Made by a program: the position numbers and the translations under genes. A stretch of 64,000 nt of DNA, taken from assembly GCA_038503035.1 (NCBI GenBank), contig JAVSML010024005.1:409401-473400 (forward strand). The letters run 5' to 3'. The stretch's first letter is position 1. Every line of letters begins with the position of its first letter. This DNA is from Crocodylus rhombifer. Lineage: Eukaryota; Chordata; Crocodylia; Crocodylidae. Positions 11,622-21,880 of the stretch are shown one piece after another. The notes beneath the pieces are model-generated. The model did not search any database, was not told the DNA's origin, and was given only the letters and a program-made list of their open reading frames with translations.

Positions 11622-12630
11622 TTCATTTAATAATGATTATATTTATATATTATGTTTTATTACACGTTATATGTATTTAATCATGAAGAGCTTCATCCTA
11701 TTTACGTTCAAAGACAATAGCAAAAATTCTGTTGACTTCAGTGAGAACAATAGGCACTAATTCCACTTCAGTATTATTCTAAATATTTATTTTTCATTGT
11801 TAATTTTTTATATTACAAGAATATAATTAAAAAATATGCTGATTAAAAGCAATATCATTATTTTCATGCATGGCTGCAGCATAAATCACAATTTACAATT
11901 CAACCAAGGACAGAGCTAAATGTTCTTAGATTCCCAGGGTTTGTTTTAGCAAGCAGAGTGTACCTTGCCTTAACACAGGTGACTGGCTCTTTAGAAAAGA
12001 ACATATAAACACAAGTAATCATTCTACTGGCAAGGCTGTACACTACAGCATTATAAATCAGCAGCAAATCAAAATCATTCTTGTCTTTAATTTTTAACTA
12101 CATTAGAAAAGTGCAAACATAATAAAGAAAAGATTATATGTGACGAGTTTATTAGTTTGTTCAATAACATTGGATTTAGATTAATTGACAAAATAATATT
12201 TCTACACCCTATATAGATCTACTGGGTCCTATCAAATCCAGAACCATATGCAACTCATGTTTTTAAATTCTCTGGATTCCTTGTTATTTCTGTAAAACTA
12301 TATGCTCTAAAAAAGAACACTAGTATTTTTTACCATACTGCCTCATAAGCTACTATTGTTTTTATATTGAAGATATTTTACTGTACTAGATTATATTTCA
12401 CTAACTGCCCAGTTAAAAGTTGAACTCACCAATTTTAGTTGTACTTAGAGATACGTTTTCTCCTTTTCTTCTATATTCATATGAGCTACACTTTAAACTG
12501 CAGCAACAGGACAATTGTCTCTATATTCTCTATGATGAAGGCAGATGCAAAAAATAATTTAACTTTTCTGCAGTCTCTTCCTTAGGTTCCTCCTCCTCTG
12601 TCTGTAGCAGGTACTTACAACACCACTTTA
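11622..12630. other. AT-rich intronic sequence
   Basis: Starts with a TTATATTTATATATTATG stretch just beyond the CR1 truncation point. Nothing else recognised. Confidence 0.4.
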
Positions 12631-12634
12631 TCAT

Positions 12635-12960
12635 AGTATCTGAGCATCTCACAGTCAGTAACATATTGACCCTCACCAAACCTCTATAAGGTTGAAAAGT
12701 GCTTTATCCCAGTTTTACAGATGGGTAACTGAGGCACAGAGAGACAAAGTCCAGCTCTGTGAAGATACTTAGGTACCTAACTTCTAGTCATATTTCTTTC
12801 AATTGGAGTAAGATGCCTGAATACATTTTTCAGTTTGGACACAATGGACATGCCCAAAATCAGCCAGAAAATATGTACCATAATAAAAAAAACTGAAGTG
12901 GTAGGCCCTGAATTCAGGGTTAGTACTCAAACCACTAAACTCTACTTTTTCCCCTTTCAT
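12635..12960. mobile_element. MIR-like (CORE-SINE) remnant
   Basis: The phrase TTTTACAGATGGGTAACTGA followed by GGCACAGAGAGACAAAG matches the well-known MIR core, and AGTACTCAAACCACTAAACT further on resembles its downstream part. Ends are not visible. This is an ancient amniote SINE, recognised by phrase only. Confidence 0.5.
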
Positions 12961-13773
12961 TTCTGAAGAGCCTAGCAGGCCCACTGATTCTCCTCTAAAG
13001 TTCTACTTCTGTCTATGGCTATTTGCTCTTAAAGTTACCTTTTAACCTCCTAGTTACCACCTTATATTTTACCTGACCTAGTACAATGTTCTTTTCTATT
13101 GGCTTCATTAGCACTGGATTTCCATTTTCTGCAGGCTACCTCTTTGGTTTGAGTAGCTTTCTGAAATTAAACCATTCATCCATAACATTTTTTTAAGTTT
13201 TCTTCCCTTCTTTTCTGATGTGAGGTTATGCCACTGTTTGGAAATTTTTATGCATCTCCCATGGTACATCAGTGAATTTTAAATCTCTTTACGTTAGAAT
13301 ATTTTTAACTACCTCCCTTCATCTCCACCTTAATTATTTTGTGGTCATTATTATTCAGTCACTCAACTAAACTTAAGTCTTGAACCAAATCATGTGTGTC
13401 AGTGGAGAAGAACATCTCCTCTTTCTTGTGCACTCTTGAACCAGTTGTTCCAAAAATATTTATACAGCTGAGAAATTGCTTCTCTAGACCTTACCTTATT
13501 GCTAACATTTGACCAGTTTATGTCTGAATAGTTGAAGTCACTGATTAATAGTAATTTCAACGGTGATTTTAATAGCTAGTCTACATACAAATGGAATCAA
13601 AATATCTATATGAGTTGATACTTAAACCCTTTATGATTTTAGTTCAGGTTTGTGTGTAGTCACTGTTATTTTAGAATGTGTGCCTTTTTATCATTTTAGT
13701 TAAACTGGTAAAGAATGAACTAAATTATAATAATATAAAGATGTTCCTAGACTGAAACAAGGAAGTACACACT

Positions 13774-14242
13774 GGGTGCATCTACATGTGCAATTAATGC
13801 AAAGCAATAAACTCCAAAGCAGTTTGATCTGGAGTAAGCTACTCTTGGACACAGCATCTACACATGCACCCAGAAGAGCAGCAATTTGAGCAGGGGCAGA
13901 GCAGGCTTAGGCTTGCAGGGAACATAGAGGATCAGCCCCAGGCTCTGAGTGGCAGCATCAGGTGGTGGAGGGGTTGGCTGGGGCACAATGGTGCTGAAAG
14001 TGCAGAGCCAGGTGTCTAGGCAGCTGGCTGGGCTGACTGGGTGCAATTTATGCCCACAGTCAGCATCTACATGTGTGTTTTAATAGAAGTAAATTACCCC
14101 AGCATAATATAATAGTATCCCCAACAGTACTATTTTATTGCAGTGCTAATTAGTTTACTGCAGCCTAATACTATTGCACATGTAGACAGTGACACTCAGC
14201 TAATTAGCCTACTCTGCATTAAGTGCACATGTAGACACAGCC
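13774..14242. mobile_element. GGGTGC-family DNA transposon, best copy
   Basis: The left end GGGTGCATCTACATGTGC and the right end GCACATGTAGACACAGCC are inverted repeats, extended inward by AATTAATGC / GCATTAAGT. Both ends are flanked directly by ACT, suggesting a 3-bp target duplication as in PIF/Harbinger. The element is 469 bp and has no transposase. Related copies are at 4641 and 63478. Confidence 0.75.
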
Positions 14243-14499
14243 ACTAAGACTTAAATTTAAATGACTAAGGTTGCAAACTACAACTATGACTACTATTTTG
14301 GTTCAATTCATCATACAGCTGCCTCCTTACCACAACATTGTACATTAAGTATCTCTTTCCTGATCGGTGTTAAGGGACAGTGGTATAATCTTCCTAGTAA
14401 TTGTATGGTTCTTGCCACACAGAAAGATTCTATGGGATCTTTGGTATCTGGAATATGTATAGTGGTACTTCTTCCCCTCAATGACTTTGATGGTCCAAT

Positions 14500-15305
14500 A
14501 CAGCTTATTATAAGGCACTGTCATATCCAGGAACCACACATCTCAGTTAAAGGCCAACAACTGTCAATGGGCGACAAGTTTGCCTACCTAGGTAGCACAC
14601 TTTCCCATGCTGTCCACATTGATGACAAAGTCAATACGAAATTAATGAAAGCTAGTGTGGCCTTCGGCAAATTCTGTAAGTCAGTCTGGGACCACAGAGG
14701 TATCAGAATGTCAACAAAACTGCAGGCTTACAAAGTCATCATCTTTCCAACCCTCCTTTATGCCTGTGAAACCTGGACCCAGCATCATGCCAAGAAACTA
14801 AACCACTTCCACCCATGCTGCCTGTGAAAGATACTAAAAATCAAGTGGCAGGACAAGATTCTGGACACTGAGGTGCTCAGAAGATGAACTCTCCCCAGTA
14901 TTCGCACCCTGCTGAAACTGGCACAGCTAAGATGGGCCAGCTACCACTCAAAAAAGCCTGACACTTCCCTGCCAACAAGTCTTCTATGGCAAACTGTCAA
15001 ATGAAGTACACTTTCGCAGTCCACCAAAGAGGCAGTACAAGGACACCCTAAAGGTGTCCCTAAAGAATTTCAGGATCGACCCAGAGTTATAGAAGCAAAT
15101 CACTCTTGACCATCCACCCTGGAGTTTCCGAATCCAGAACAGAACATTGGCCTTTGAACAGCAACACACGGCAGAAGCAAATGAAGAAACGTGTGGCCAG
15201 GAAAACAAAAAGCTTCCATATCCAGTTCTTTTCACTCTCCTGCCCCTGCTGTATCAGATTGTTCAAAGCAAAGATCAGACTTATAAGTCACCTATGTACT
15301 CACGT
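14500..15305 (+). mobile_element. RTE-like LINE, decayed 3' end of ORF2
   Basis: Forward-strand translation gives FAYLGSTLSHAVHIDDKVNT, AFGKFCKSVWDHRGI, TKLQAYKVIIFPTLLYACET, WT and then, after stops and a frame change, IKWQDKILDTEVL. This is the C-terminal region of non-LTR polyproteins with the pattern YLGS...VW...LLYGxETW, which I associate with RTE-type and related elements. A last piece at about 15.23-15.30 kb reads CPCC...HLCTH, a C2H2/CCHC-like finger expected at the very C-terminus. Several stops and shifts make it dead. The clade assignment is from memory of the motif pattern only. Confidence 0.7.
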
Positions 15306-15311
15306 GACCTA

Positions 15312-15432
15312 CCTCCCACCCCACTTTGTTCTCTTCCCTTTCCCTTTTCTTCTCCTTTTCCTTCTTTCCCCTTTTCTCTTTTCTCCTTCCCTTTTTCTTT
15401 CCCACTTCTTTTCCCTCTTCTTCCCTCCCCTC
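15312..15432. repeat. Polypyrimidine (CT-rich) tract
   Basis: About 120 bases almost entirely C and T on the plus strand, directly after the LINE 3' end. The overlapping frames rich in F, S, L and P, or on the other strand in K, E and G, are low-complexity artefacts. Confidence 0.85.
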
Positions 15433-15559
15433 CCCACACTGGATGCAGTTGTCTTTGCCTGCACAGGACAAACAACAACAAATTCACATCCTACAGATTT
15501 TTATACTATGCCTATTATTTATACAGTTAAGCTAGCATTTAAGTTTACTTAAGACTATC

Positions 15560-17100
15560 CCTACCCACCCAAACACTAGAAATGAATAGAACTTGAAGCA
15601 TGTTCTGAAAGTTGTTTGTGCTTAAATGATTTGCTGAAAAGCAACTGACTACTGAATAAGACCTCTAATCAGCACCTAACTACATGCATTTGTAGTAGAA
15701 AAAAATACTAATAAACTTCTAACCATACCAATCATGAAAATTGTAGGTAAACAACATCAAATACAATGGTTCATGTATTTACCAAATACAAAATTATAGC
15801 CGAAACATATCTAAACATAGTAAATATGAAGCCTCCAGATAGTCTTATGAGTTCAGACTTAGAAGCATAGAAATATTGCCAATAAAATGGATTGTACTGC
15901 TTATGCTATAAAATGCATTATATAAATATAAGCACTTTTCCCTTTTTAAACAAATATATATTTTTAACGACAAATGAAATAAAGTTTCCAGGACCCATCT
16001 CTGTTCCCACTGATGTCATAGGAAGCATGATTAGGCCCACTATTTTTAAAGCCATTCTTTTAGTTGACATCATTGCAAAGCTGCATTACACTGAGTGTAT
16101 CACAAACTACATGGCAACAAAGTCACTCAAAATCCACATCTGTGACTCATGAGTCCACTCAGTAAACCAACAGTGAGAGTTAAATTTAAGATGACAGTCT
16201 GGAAAAAACAACTAACTCTTTCACACAAAAACAAAAGATGAATACCCAAAAAACTCTGCCTGCAATATATTCAGCATAAACTACATGTAATACTGATATT
16301 TAGTGCTAATGAAACAGCAATCCTTTACTCAGGGTCCTCAGAACAACATTTCATCTTCCCAAGCCCTTTGACTCACTGCAGCATTTACACTACAATCATG
16401 TAATTGTTTGGAAGATACTCCAAAAAAATGCCTGATATTTCTTCTTAGGACAAACTGAGACTTTCAATCTTTTTTTTTTTTTTTTGACAGCATCTCTTTA
16501 AAAATGTAATAAGAGGCCTCAAGGCACCCATATTAAGAAGCAAAACCACTACATTAAGTGAGGTTGCCATTTTCATTACATGGCAAACACAAAACCACAA
16601 AAACAAGAAAACTAACAGTAAATGTGGCTAAAACTCAGTATCTTCTGTTTCTCCAGCACAGGTCCAGAGCTCCCTACTGAAAACAATTACCATTTGCCTC
16701 AGCAAATAACAATCTTAACTCTGTCCCTGTGGGAATGCAGCCCTTGAGTAGTCCCCACCACTCACAGGCACATTTCCAGCAGACTCACCCCCAGCTCCTT
16801 TTCCAGTGCACTTCTGGAAAATCACACTCATAGTTGTTTGAGTAAAGTCAGTACCCCTCTTAGGACAAAAATGTCTTGATGGCTGGCCTGTATTTTTCTT
16901 AGTTTATTTTCTTTGATTTGCAAGATTTCTCTTTGCTTGTTTTCTGGTCAGTTTACTTTGGAATTGTTCATAAGCTATCTTCAGGTAATATACAGCTCCC
17001 TTCGGTCTTTCAAAGTCATCAGTCAGAAAAGAACCCATACTTAACACTACTCCAACTGAAATGTTGAGAAGACGCTGCCTCCTGTGACATTATCTCTAGC
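15560..17100. other. Intronic sequence; T tract near 16470
   Basis: No coding signature. A run of 18 T at about 16470-16487 is the only notable simple sequence. Confidence 0.4.
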
Positions 17101-17109
17101 CTGATGGCC

Positions 17110-18150
17110 AAATGAGTTATCTTGGGTGAAATTATGGACTCGGACCAAGAAGGCGGAGAGACTGGACAGCCACTGATGCATTATTGGGTTATTCAATATC
17201 ACAATCCACTGACAGGTCAGCAGTTGCAGGCTCCTGCTGCATCTGTGTCAGGGATACTGTACAGTCAGGACGTAGGGCTAACACAGGCACAAGAGAGTCT
17301 TTTCCTTAATATAGGAGGAGGTAAGACATATTCAAAATTGGAATTAGACCCTTTATATGGTCATCTGAACACAGTTCAAGGATCATGCAATGGTACTATT
17401 AAGGTGCTTCAGTGAAAAGGAATCCAGATAGAAATCCAACAGAAAAAAAAAAAAGTTAAACTTCAGGAGTTTCAGTTTAGGAACCTCAAAATATAAGTTC
17501 CAATGCAAGAAACCCAAGCTAAAAATACACGTTTTCTATTCATATTTTGTGGAGTTTCCCAGCCTCAGATCCCATGCGTTACTTAGAAAGTAAGTATCTC
17601 ACTAGTGGTCAATGTTTTATTCAGCTGTACAGACATTTGGGGAGGTTAGCGGGAAGAAAGATCACATTAAAATGGCTACCCAATCTAAGATAAGTCAGAA
17701 TAGGGGAGCTAGTGGGAACTTGGGGGATCTGGGGGCAAGCAGGCTCAGAAGAGGGCTTGCGGGTGTGGGGGCAAATGAGGTCTGCAAGGGGATTGGGAGG
17801 ATAGGGGGGTATTTTAATGTGATCTAATCTCTATCTAACATCTGTTTGTACCCCAAAAATAGTAACTATGCTTTCTTTAGTCCTCAGCCCTTCAGCCTGA
17901 AGGCAGAATTCTAAAATGATTGTGGCCTAATGTTATCACTCCTTTAGGTCCAGACAGACATTCAAGAACAGAATCCCTAAAAAACTGTGGTACCCAGGAT
18001 GTTTATTACTCACTCATTCACTTACTGGCATATCTCAACCTACCAATGATGGAGAAGAAGGATAAAGAGTTAACAGAAGCCCTCTAAAGCATTCTGTGAG
18101 ACTATGCGATGTAGATCCTGATTGATTCTCGAGTGAAAAATAATAAATAT
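17110..18150. other. Intronic sequence with an unexplained 97-codon frame
   Basis: The forward frame at 17122-17415 has fairly ordinary protein composition (W, H, Y, G, Q spread evenly) but no motif I recognise and no clear splice sites. I treat it as unproven. Nothing else in the stretch is assignable. Confidence 0.3.
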
Positions 18151-18157
18151 TTTATTT

Positions 18158-18245
18158 GTTATTACCTGATTTATTGTAGTGCTCAGGAACTTTATTCATA
18201 GACCAGACCCCACTGTTCTAGGTGCTATAGCAAAAGAGGGTCACT
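18158..18245. mobile_element. Old sauropsid SINE-like remnant
   Basis: TTTATTGTAGTGCTCAGGA ... GACCAGACCCCACTGTTC ... TAGGTGCTAT resembles the widespread amniote repeat that reads like 'TATTGTAGTAGTGCCTAGGA...CCCCATTGTGCTAGGTGCT'. A related copy is near 24590. Assigned by phrase only. Confidence 0.45.
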
Positions 18246-19270
18246 AGTACTGCAGCAACTACAACCAAGAGTGAAGTTGCATCAGGGCACATCATTGTGG
18301 AAGGGTTCAGGAATATTTACCATTCCCAGGGTACCAAAAATCCCTAACAGCTCTCTGTCTTTATTAGCAACAGTGCAGTAGCCCTAGTGTTAGGCATTAC
18401 AATAAGCACAAAGTAGGAGCCAGCTATCAAAAGCAGAGCTGAATCAGTGACAGCAAAGCCACTCACTATGAAAGACAGAAATACACATTTGCCCTTCTTT
18501 AACAGCTAAAACTTAACTCATTACAAGTGACATGTCAGCCATGCACATTTAGTACAAAACATTTTAAAATGCTCAGAGGACTTCAGTATGAAACTGAAAT
18601 AACCTCAGTCTATTCCTGAAATTTGTACTTTAGAACAAAATCCACCGTCTTAACCTTTGACCTCCATCTAAGCAATTGTTGCAACAAAATAAAACAAATG
18701 GCTTCAGAAAGTACACAAGCTCACAGAATGTAACATGCTGTAAAGTCCCTTTCTTATTAGAGCACACACTGCGCTAACTGCAAATATATTTGAAAACCGT
18801 ACTCATCAAGTTAGATACAGCATTTGTTAGTGGAGCTATGTCTGACACCTATTTTCAAACACAAGGGGAGCTAGCAGAAGGGCTTTTTTTCAGAAACCAC
18901 CAAATACCGCCTGCAAACTTACTAATGTGAGTTATCTTTACTTTCACGCACACTCCCATTGATCTTCTTCCATTAGAGGTTTACACTTCTTCACTAGCAT
19001 TAGCTCCCCTGTAGATAGGACATATAGAGCTGCCAATGGTTTTACCACCAGGTTATCCAGACTTGTTCAAAACAGGCATAAACGGCATGGAGATAGAACT
19101 GCAGGTAGTACTTTTAATCTACACTCATGCTCCCACCATTGCTGTCATTCACAGAGCTGTGCCAGGGATAAAGTGATGCTAGCAAATGTTGTACCAAGGA
19201 AAGCAGGGGTGTACCTTGCATGCATACCAGCTGCTTAACTAATCAACACACCAATGGCAGAGGCTTCCTC

Positions 19271-19385
19271 AGCCTGACAAAGGGTGTCTAAACCCAAAAG
19301 CTTGCTAAGAAAAAAATTTCCAGCTATTTCAGTTGGTGTAATAAAAGGTATCAGATTCACCCGAAGAATCTTGTCTGCCTGTATC
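19271..19385 (+). repeat. Interspersed repeat, AACCCAAAAGCTTGC type, copy 1
   Basis: GGTGTCTAAACCCAAAAGCT followed by TTTCAGTTGGTGTAATAAAA and GGTATCAGATTCACCCGAAG recurs closely at 63823-63935 in the same orientation. It looks like the 3' end of a retroelement family shared by reptiles, but I cannot name it. Confidence 0.65.
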
Positions 19386-19641
19386 AAAGACATGCCCTGC
19401 AGGATCTATACACAGACCTACCACTTTTCCTTCTCTTTCCCAGAACATTGTCATTAGAGGGTTAATGCCTTTAACAAGGGCCAGAAACTTTCTTGCCTGC
19501 TCGGAGCAGAACTGAACACACACATCCAGCCAAAGCTCGCAAACAAATGACCAGCTAGAAAAGTTTTAAGGGAAAGAAATTCCCCGGGGATGCCTAATGG
19601 CCTGCAGATTAAGCTGTCGCTTGGCCGAGCCTTAAATGACT

Positions 19642-19648
19642 CCTTACC
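19642..19648 (-). promoter_or_regulatory. Candidate splice donor of a noncoding GLIS3 first exon
   Basis: The minus strand reads CCACAG then GTAAGGAGT, a near-perfect 5' splice site, at the downstream edge (minus sense) of the CpG island. A noncoding exon starting in the island and ending at 19648 would splice to the acceptor at 8063. This is inference from position and consensus only. Confidence 0.4.
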
Positions 19649-19719
19649 TGTGGCTTTATTTATTTTGTTTTATTTTTAGTGTGACACTTCTGGACTGCAA
19701 AAGAAAGCGGGGGGGGGAG

Positions 19720-20500
19720 GGGTGTTCGTTAGAAAGGGGAAAGGTTTTAAGGCCCTCGGTTTGCCTGCAGTGCACAAGGAGCATCTCGGTGGAGGGGACG
19801 GGGGTTTTGCAACACAGACAGCGAGGGCCGCAAGGGCTTTTTGAGGGCTCCGAGCAGGGCCGTCCCCACGTAGATCATCCCACCCAAGGCTTTGTCTACC
19901 CGGTTCAGCAAACCCTCCGAGGACCGAGACTCGCGCAGTCTCTGGGGGGACCTGGCCGTGTACTTTCCCGCCCTCCTCGTGAGAGCGGTGCTCACATCCA
20001 GCCTCAGCCTCAGCCTCCCCCGCGGCAGCTGGAGGCGGCTCCTCGCTGCGGCACCTGCCGGCCCACGCTCCTCCAGCGGCGACGCTGGCAAGCGGCTGGT
20101 GCCTGCAGGCGGCTCCCGGGGCAGGCCGGCTGCGGGCGGGCAGGCGGCGGCGGCGGCGGCGGGCGCTGCCGGCACCTTCCTCCGCCGCCCCCTAGCGCCG
20201 CCCCGGCCGCTGCCTCGGGGCTGCCGGAGTCTGGCGCTGCGGCGAGGCGGGCGGAGAAACGCAGCTCGTCCCTCAGGGCGTGGGAGGAAACCCCCGCTCC
20301 CCTGGTACCGCCCGCCCCTCTCCCCCCCCGAGAGTGGCACCCCTGCGAGGGGCCAGGCAGACGCGGGGGAAGCGGCCTCCCGGCCATCCTCTCCCACGGA
20401 GCAGCATCATTTCCTCCCCCGGCACCTCTCTGGGTGAATCACCCGGGCCATGACAAATCCCCCCGGGGGCAGCAGGTGGCTCCGGGACTGGCTTGTCCCT
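19720..20500. promoter_or_regulatory. CpG island, probable GLIS3 promoter
   Basis: CpG dinucleotides are rare through most of the window but dense here, with G+C-rich runs such as GGCGGCGGCGGCGGCGGGCG, GC-box-like CCGCCCC and no repeat structure. It lies upstream of the GLIS3 coding exon in the right orientation. CpG-island promoters are often bidirectional, so a divergent plus-strand transcript is possible. The long frames on both strands (up to 345 codons) reflect absence of stop codons in GC-rich DNA. Confidence 0.75.
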
Positions 20501-20564
20501 ACTCCCTCCAGAGCAGACCTGGCAGTGCAGGGAGTGACTTCCAAGTCGCTTCACCGCCAGATCG

Positions 20565-20621
20565 TTTTCTTCTTTTTTTCATAAACGACCTGGAAACCTG
20601 GATTTCAACTTCAAATCTATA

Positions 20622-20654
<33 letters not shown>

Positions 20655-21100
20655 AAAGATGGCTCGTGGTTAGCTGCAGGGAGTTGCAGTAGATGAGGCC
20701 CCTTCCAGTCCCACCTTGGTCCTAGAGTCCTGTTAGGGCAGGAAGGCGCCCATCCAGTCCAAGCCCCTGCTCAGAGCAGGACTTCTCTGTGACTTCCCCA
20801 AGACAGCTTGCAGCAGAGCACCCATTTTCTTTGGGGGGGTTGTTTCTGGTTTTTCTTAATAAACAATACGGGAAGCTGAATTTCAACTTAAAATCAAGCA
20901 TTAAAAAAAAGGAAACTCATGCTTAGCTGCAGGGGATTACAGTAAGATGAACTGCGGAGGTCCCTTCCAGCCCCACATTTGTCCTAGAACCCTATTAGGG
21001 TTGGAAGGGACGTCAGGAGACCATCGAGTCCAAGCCAGTGCTCAAAGCAGGACGTCTCTGTGACTTTCCCAAAACAGCTTGCAGCAGAGCAGCCAGCAGT
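20565..21100 (-). repeat. Tandem duplication of a CR1-tail-like unit
   Basis: Two direct units of about 270 bp: each begins with a T-rich stretch, then ATTTCAACTT, GCTTAGCTGCAG or GGTTAGCTGCAG, CCCTTCCAG, a GTTAGGG/ATTAGGG-GGAAGG segment, CCAAGCC...GCTC, GAGCAGGAC/AAGCAGGAC, TCTCTGTGACTT and ACAGCTTGCAGCAGAGCA. The GGTTGGAAGGGACGTCAGGA phrase is the antisense CR1 3' end. A (TA)n then T tract of about 40 bases (20613-20655) lies in the first unit. The duplication adjoins the CpG island. Confidence 0.75.
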
Positions 21101-21873
21101 GTATAGGAGTGGAGGAGAAACCAGTCCCAAGTCCCTCCCAGTGAGAAGAACCAGAGTAGACATCAGCCAAGCATTGGCATTCCCAAATGCCTGCTGGCTG
21201 GAGAGCTGACCAACCTCCTAGGCTGAAGGGTCTCCAGCATCAGATACTGCTGGGCAGGTAGGCACAAATGCCCCACCAGGCTCTCCTGGAAGAAAGATAC
21301 AAGGCACACAGGCGTGGGAAGCTGCAAGCCTCTCTCCCAACTACTCAAAAAGGCACAGAGCTGCATCCCAGCAGACCTGAGATTGCATTACTTACGTCAT
21401 TCATTCACCCGCTTCTTAAGACTTCTCTCCTCGGGTCTAAAGTTGACACTAGTTACTAGTTGACTAAGGCTCTGCTCTGCCTGCAAGCTCTCATGTGCCT
21501 GATCTCTTGACAATTAACCCTTTGCCTCCTCCAGCAACTAGATCTGCCCTTCCTCCCTCCCTCCCCTCTGCTGAAAGACTCAAGCCACAGCCCCTTTACA
21601 CCTCTTTTTACATCCATACATACGTTCTGCAATGGGCAGCGCTTCAGATTCCTTGCGGAAACCTGTGCTCTGACCACCTCTCAGCTGATAAGAAAAGTAC
21701 ATTCTCTTAAACACACTTCTTCTGCAGAAGGGGGGAAAAGCGTGTACACAAAGTAGTTGAGACTCCACAGGGCTGCTGCAGCTGCTGCCATAATGGCATT
21801 TCTGGCTGGATTTGGTGCTGGGTCCGATTTTCCTCCTTGAGAGCCTGCAAGCAAAGTTCCTATGGCAGCATCC

Positions 21874-21880
21874 ACTTACC
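21874..21880 (-). promoter_or_regulatory. Second candidate minus-strand splice donor
   Basis: The minus strand reads TTACCTG then GTAAGTGGA, a strong 5' splice site, 1.4 kb upstream of the CpG island. It could end an alternative noncoding first exon of GLIS3. No promoter elements are evident around it. Confidence 0.25.

Noticed and set aside
10996..11760. 254-codon forward frame
   Set aside because: It is antisense to a clear CR1 reverse transcriptase C-terminus on the minus strand.
15281..15487. Lys/Glu/Gly-rich minus-strand frame
   Set aside because: Direct translation of a CT-rich simple tract.
19636..20673. 345-codon forward frame over the CpG island
   Set aside because: Frames of similar length are open on the other strand and in other phases. 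The composition is P/G/R/A-rich, as expected of stop-poor GC-rich DNA, and no domain is present.
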